Assembly (NCBI GenBank): GCA_030602885.1
Contig: JAUVYV010000008.1
Coordinates: 1 to 64,000, forward strand
Length of the DNA stretch: 64,000 nt
Direction of reading: 5' to 3'
Source: Phycisphaerales bacterium
Lineage (GTDB): Bacteria > Planctomycetota > Phycisphaerae > Sedimentisphaerales > Anaerobacaceae
Position 1 is the stretch's first letter. Every line of letters starts with the position of its first letter. A program made the position numbers and the translations under genes. Below are positions 60,512-64,000 of this stretch, piece after piece. Below the pieces are notes generated by a model, which saw nothing but the letters and a program-made list of their open reading frames with translations, had not been told where the DNA came from and did not search any database.

Positions 60512-62125
60512 ATGGACGATAAGAAGAAGGACAGGCGCTGGATTCGGTGGGTTGGTGTGGTGCTGGTTTTGGCTGGGGCGGTTTATCTTGGCGTTCATTT
60601 ATGGTATGGGCCTAAGGTTGGGGTGCGTCGTGTGGAGCGGATGGTGCGACGGTTCTGGTCGGGCTCGGTGGATATGGGGGAAGTGAGTCTGAACGATGCG
60701 GGTTTTCTGCGTGTGGGCTGGATGCGTCTTTGGGATGCATCGGGGTCTGTGGATGTTCGCGTGGAAGATATGGTTCTGAGGTTTGCGAACTGGCCGAGCG
60801 CGAAACCGGTTGTGCGTGAGGTCGAGATTACGCAGGTGCATGTTCGGGCGGTGGCCGGCGAGGACGGGCTGAGGATTCCATTGGGGGGCGATTCGGGGCA
60901 GGAGAAGGGCAAGCGGTGGCTCCTGGAGAAGGTGCGAATCGGCCAGATAGATGTCGAGGCAGTATCGGAGAAGGTTGGGAGACTGTTGCTGGAGGGGCTG
61001 TACGCCCAGGCGCAGCGTGAGGGGGAGGGCTACCGGTTTTCGCTTCGTCAGATCGGCTCTTCGGCGGGGCAGCGGCTGGAGATTGGGGGCTCGTTCGATG
61101 AGGTGAGCGAAGAGGTGGCTGCGTCGCTGGTGGTGGATGGGGATTATTCGGCGGGCGAGGTGGCGGTCTGGAAGTATATTTTTCGGGTCGGCGGCGAGTG
61201 GATTGCGCGGGGGCGTGTGCAGGCGGAGGGAAGTGTGCGGGGGCGGCTGGGCGAGAAGGGGGGGATGTCGCCAGCGGGGAAAGTATGGTTTGAGGATTGG
61301 CGGGTGAGGCACAAAGGACGGGAAGTAGGGCGAGAGGTGTGTGCGGTGCTGGATGTGAACGACGGACGTTTTGACTTTCGGAGGGTTCAGGCCCGGACGT
61401 GTGGGGGGCGTGTGAAGGGTTGGCTCTCGATTGAGCGGGACGGCGAAGGGGCGAGCAGATACAGCGGTGAGGTGACAGGTGTAGGGCTCGAATTGAGCCA
61501 GGTGACGGAGTTGCTTGGGACGAAGAAGAAGCTGTCGCGGGGGAAGGCGACGTTGAGTTATACGTTCGAGGCCGACAGCTGCGGGTGGGAGAGCGTGAAG
61601 GGGCGGGGGGTGGTGTTTGCCGATGATAGTGATTTGTGGACGATGCCGGTGGTGGGACAGATATTCAGCTATCTGGGTTTTAAGAAGCTTGGTGTTGTGG
61701 GGATGTCGGACGGGGAGGCGGCGTTCGAGATGTCCGGTCGGGTGATTACTCTGGAGCGGGCGCATCTGTCGAATCGAGTCAGTGCGCTGGAGTTCGAGCC
61801 GGGCGGGAAGGTGGATATGGGGAGTAAGGAGGTTGACCTGTATGTGATTGCTATGCCGCTGAAGGGCCTCGACAGACTAATCAGGGCGATTCCCGTGATT
61901 AATCTTTTTGCGGCGATGAAGGATAAGCTGGTTCGGCTTCGCGTGAAGGGCGAGTGGTCTGAGCCTGCGAGCAAGCTGGTCAGGAAAGAGCCGTTTGTGG
62001 ATGTGAAAGAGGGGACGATGGTTTTTATACGGGGTGTGGTGGATGGGGGAGGGCATTTTACGGAGGAGGTACGCAAGGGCCTGGGATTGGTGTTCAACGG
62101 CGAGCAGACGAGGAAGGCGGAGTAG
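60512..62125 (+). CDS. AsmA-like envelope protein
   Basis: 537 aa. One N-terminal helix (VGVVLVLAGAVYLGVHLWY) is followed by a long beta-rich periplasmic region of the AsmA/TamB type: VEDMVLRFANWPSAKPVVRE, RIGQIDVEAVSEKVGRLLLE, and in the C-terminal part FEMSGRVITLERAHLSNRVS and VDMGSKEVDLYVIAMPL. The final helical pair is IRAIPVINLFAAMKDKLVRL. AsmA-like proteins form hydrophobic grooves that carry phospholipids between membranes. The protein stands alone between two terminator-flanked transcripts. The family assignment rests on layout more than on strong motifs. Confidence 0.6.
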   Translation: MDDKKKDRRWIRWVGVVLVLAGAVYLGVHLWYGPKVGVRRVERMVRRFWSGSVDMGEVSLNDAGFLRVGWMRLWDASGSVDVRVEDMVLRFANWPSAKPVVREVEITQVHVRAVAGEDGLRIPLGGDSGQEKGKRWLLEKVRIGQIDVEAVSEKVGRLLLEGLYAQAQREGEGYRFSLRQIGSSAGQRLEIGGSFDEVSEEVAASLVVDGDYSAGEVAVWKYIFRVGGEWIARGRVQAEGSVRGRLGEKGGMSPAGKVWFEDWRVRHKGREVGREVCAVLDVNDGRFDFRRVQARTCGGRVKGWLSIERDGEGASRYSGEVTGVGLELSQVTELLGTKKKLSRGKATLSYTFEADSCGWESVKGRGVVFADDSDLWTMPVVGQIFSYLGFKKLGVVGMSDGEAAFEMSGRVITLERAHLSNRVSALEFEPGGKVDMGSKEVDLYVIAMPLKGLDRLIRAIPVINLFAAMKDKLVRLRVKGEWSEPASKLVRKEPFVDVKEGTMVFIRGVVDGGGHFTEEVRKGLGLVFNGEQTRKAE

Positions 62126-62307
62126 CCGTCGGCTGTTGACAAAGGCATTTGTCTGGGGTAGGTTCATGGAGAGCAGTTGCGTCTTGGGCGAAGGGGTCTT
62201 TGTTATGACGTTCCGGGTTTTCCCAGGCTGTTGAAGCAAGGGCAAGAAAGTGGTTTTGTGTCCATGTTCCGGAGCTATTCTGAGGTATTTTTGGTGAGGA
62301 GTGAATT

Positions 62308-63018
62308 ATGAACCTGGTAGTGTTCCTTGCAGTTCTGATTGTGTCTCTTGTAGTTGTTCGAATAGGTGCGATAGCGTTTCAGTTAACCGGGCTGGAGTGG
62401 TCGGTAGCGAAGTTTCAGGCGCTGTCGTGTTTTACATCGACGGGATTTACGACGCGTGAAGCGGAGCTGATAACGGGCAGACCGCAACGAAGGCGCATCG
62501 CATCGGTCCTTATCGTTTTGGGGCATGCTGGTCTTGTGACGATGATAGCGACGTTTGCGAACTCTTTGAGGCCACAAATTGTGGGCCGGAAGTTATCGGT
62601 ACCGTTTGTACGCTTCGATGTTCCGGGTGCGGTGCTGCCGTGGATAAATCTGATGGTGGTGGTAGTTGCGATTTACCTCATTTATAGGATTTTCACGAAT
62701 ACTAAGGTTGCGCGGCGGCTAACAGATTCTCTAAGAAGGCGAATTATAAAGAGAGCGGGCTTGAGGCCGATTTCTTTTGAGGAGCTGCTGCTTGCGAAGG
62801 GTGGTTACGGTGTTTCGAACGTGAGAATCAGTGAGGGCCATCCGATATCGGACAAGACGCTTTCGGAGTCGGGACTGCGAAAAGAAGATATCATTGTACT
62901 GGCGATAGTCCGCGCCGACGAGACATTTGCGAACCCAAGTGCGGACAGGAGAATCCTGGCGGGTGACGAGCTCGTGTGTTTTGGCAAGCTGGACAACATA
63001 CGGAAGGAGTTCGCGTGA
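62308..63018 (+). CDS. Membrane protein with C-terminal TrkA-C (RCK_C) domain
   Basis: 236 aa. About three hydrophobic helices (VVFLAVLIVSLVVVRIGAIA, SVLIVLGHAGLVTMIATFA, WINLMVVVVAIYLIYRI) precede a TrkA-C domain at residues about 150-236 (VSNVRISEGHPISDKTLSES, RKEDIIVLAIVRADE, LAGDELVCFGKLDNIR), which binds nucleotides or c-di-AMP-type ligands in K+ transport proteins. The segment FQALSCFTSTGFTTREAELI resembles the TGF selectivity loop of TrkH/KtrB, but only one pore-like loop is present. AGGAG seven bases before ATG 62308 makes the start firm. Confidence 0.75.
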   Translation: MNLVVFLAVLIVSLVVVRIGAIAFQLTGLEWSVAKFQALSCFTSTGFTTREAELITGRPQRRRIASVLIVLGHAGLVTMIATFANSLRPQIVGRKLSVPFVRFDVPGAVLPWINLMVVVVAIYLIYRIFTNTKVARRLTDSLRRRIIKRAGLRPISFEELLLAKGGYGVSNVRISEGHPISDKTLSESGLRKEDIIVLAIVRADETFANPSADRRILAGDELVCFGKLDNIRKEFA

Positions 63019-63078
63019 TATGGGGGAGAAGAAGAAGGGCCGATCGATGGAAAATCCGCACTGGGGGGTATTAAGGGT

Positions 63079-63106
63079 TTGATTTTTCGCGCGTTTGCGG
63101 TATACT
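63079..63106 (+). promoter_or_regulatory. Sigma70-type promoter for the aldolase gene
   Basis: TTGATT (63079-63084), 16-base spacer, TATACT (63101-63106), about 90 bases before the ATG at 63195. Confidence 0.5.
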
Positions 63107-63194
63107 GGTGAACTTCTGGCAATTTCGGGTAATTGGGCAAGTAAGGAAGTGAACAAACTGGTTTTAAGGTTTTAGATAATTGTAGGAGAAGACA

Positions 63195-64000
63195 ATGCCG
63201 TTGGTGAATACGAAGAAGATGTTCGAGATGGCGTACAAGAACGGGTACGCGGTTGGTGCGTTCAATGTGAACAACATGGAGATAACGCAGGGGATAGTAA
63301 GGGCGATAGCCGAGGAGAAGGCGCCTCTGATTCTGCAGGTGTCGCGTGGTGCGCGGGAATATGCGAAGAACAGCTGGCTTCGGGCGATTATCGATGTAGC
63401 GGTGAAAGAGAATCCCGAGATTCCTATCGCTATCAATCTGGACCACGGTGATAACTTCCAGACGTGCAAGGAGTTTGTGGAGGACGGTTTTACGTCTGTG
63501 ATGATAGACGCATCTTCGAAGCCATTCGAAGAGAATATTCGTATGACCAAAGAGGTAGTGGACTATGCTCACGAACACGGCGTGGTGGTGGAGGCGGAGT
63601 TGGGCCAGTTGGGGGGTATCGAGGAAGATGTGGTCGGTGTTGACGCCGATGATGTCAGCAAGCATGTTGCAGACCCGAACCAGGTACAGGAATTCGTGGA
63701 GAAGACGGGGGTTGACTCGCTGGCGGTGGCGATAGGGACAAGCCACGGGGCGTATAAGTTCAAGAAGGAGCCGAAACTGGCGTTTGACGTGCTCGAGGAG
63801 ATTCAGAAACGGCTACCGGATTTTCCACTCGTTATGCACGGTTCGAGCAGCGTACTGAAGGAATTCAAGGACTTAATCAACAAGTATGGTGGCGATATGC
63901 CCGATGCTATGGGCGTGCCGGAAGAGGCGGTGAGCAAGGCGGCGAAGATGGGGGTGTGCAAGGTGAATATCGACACGGACTTGCGTATGGCGCTGACGGC
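63195..64000 (+). CDS. fba: Class II fructose-bisphosphate aldolase, partial (cut by window end)
   Basis: The first 268 codons are present and still open at the edge; full-length members are about 300-340 aa. Class II zinc-aldolase signatures are AVGAFNVNNMEITQGIVRAI, the zinc-site INLDHGDNFQTCKEFVEDGF, SVMIDASSKPFEENIRMTKE, VEAELGQLGGIEED, SLAVAIGTSHGAYKFKKEP and LVMHGSSSVLKEF (second zinc His). It cleaves fructose 1,6-bisphosphate in glycolysis. ATG 63195 has TAGGAG seven bases upstream and a promoter at 63079. Confidence 0.93.
   Translation, partial: MPLVNTKKMFEMAYKNGYAVGAFNVNNMEITQGIVRAIAEEKAPLILQVSRGAREYAKNSWLRAIIDVAVKENPEIPIAINLDHGDNFQTCKEFVEDGFTSVMIDASSKPFEENIRMTKEVVDYAHEHGVVVEAELGQLGGIEEDVVGVDADDVSKHVADPNQVQEFVEKTGVDSLAVAIGTSHGAYKFKKEPKLAFDVLEEIQKRLPDFPLVMHGSSSVLKEFKDLINKYGGDMPDAMGVPEEAVSKAAKMGVCKVNIDTDLRMALT

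Noticed and set aside
60599-61765. 388-codon minus-strand ORF
   Set aside because: Shadow of the AsmA-like gene, with His/Pro/Arg-biased composition and no motif.
62805-63746. 313-codon minus-strand ORF
   Set aside because: Antisense of the TrkA-C protein end and the class II aldolase, which carries clear zinc-site motifs.

Overview
The window looks like chromosomal DNA of a planctomycete, most likely a Phycisphaerae/Sedimentisphaerales-type lineage. This is inferred from gene content, not from a marker gene: many Tat-exported Gfo/Idh/MocA oxidoreductases, DUF1080, DUF6807 and ThuA proteins, a PQQ-like propeller, a TPR protein with RNA polymerase alpha-CTD modules, and AT-rich intergenic filler repeats. 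No rRNA, tRNA or CRISPR array was seen.

Layout. 1-3.2 kb: a GH51 arabinofuranosidase 5' end that runs into an in-frame 31-nt repeat array, a serine beta-lactamase-like hydrolase, and scrambled gene fragments. 3.2-10.5 kb: leucine biosynthesis (leuA, leuC, leuD, leuB), split by a secreted GH78-like rhamnosidase and a GxxExxY stub. 10.5-15.2 kb: four-helix-bundle protein, TGS GTPase, DUF6485, transposase stub, SpoIID-like protein, and a TPR/alpha-CTD protein. 15.4-43.3 kb: a large, mostly + strand carbohydrate region. It holds a double-DUF1080 lipoprotein, PQQ-like propeller, exported methyltransferase, APC permease, four consecutive Gfo/Idh/MocA proteins, a seven-haem cytochrome c with a b-type membrane partner, an NCS1-type permease, DUF6807, further Gfo/Idh/MocA proteins, ThuA, a UroD-like protein, FGGY kinase and TIM-barrel isomerase. 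A lower-GC, opposite-strand HD-domain block (38.2-40.5 kb) sits inside it. 43.4-49.1 kb: discoidin-like lipoprotein, TIGR03663/Agl23-like membrane protein, ApbE, GT2 and FolC. 49.1-53.0 kb: small envelope-associated proteins of unknown function, including two adjacent paralogues with a shared unnamed domain, and PilZ. 53.0-57.4 kb: a repeat-rich, low-GC stretch with a Lys-tailed 602-aa orphan, DUF6941, promoter-like direct repeats, and a strong promoter in front of a Gln/Pro/Lys/Asn repeat ORF. 57.4-64 kb: second UroD-like protein, P5C dehydrogenase, AsmA-like protein, TrkA-C protein, and a class II aldolase cut by the window end.

Working together. The best functional hypothesis is an exported keto-sugar pathway. 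Tat-secreted Gfo/Idh/MocA enzymes would oxidise sugar or glycoside substrates, DUF1080 and ThuA-type proteins would cleave or process the keto intermediates, and isomerase plus FGGY kinase would feed the products to glycolysis. The multihaem cytochrome/cytochrome b pair could take up electrons. The enzyme-family roles are established, but the coupling is inference. Starts were chosen from Shine-Dalgarno sites and signal peptides, so several CDS are shorter than the maximal ORF.
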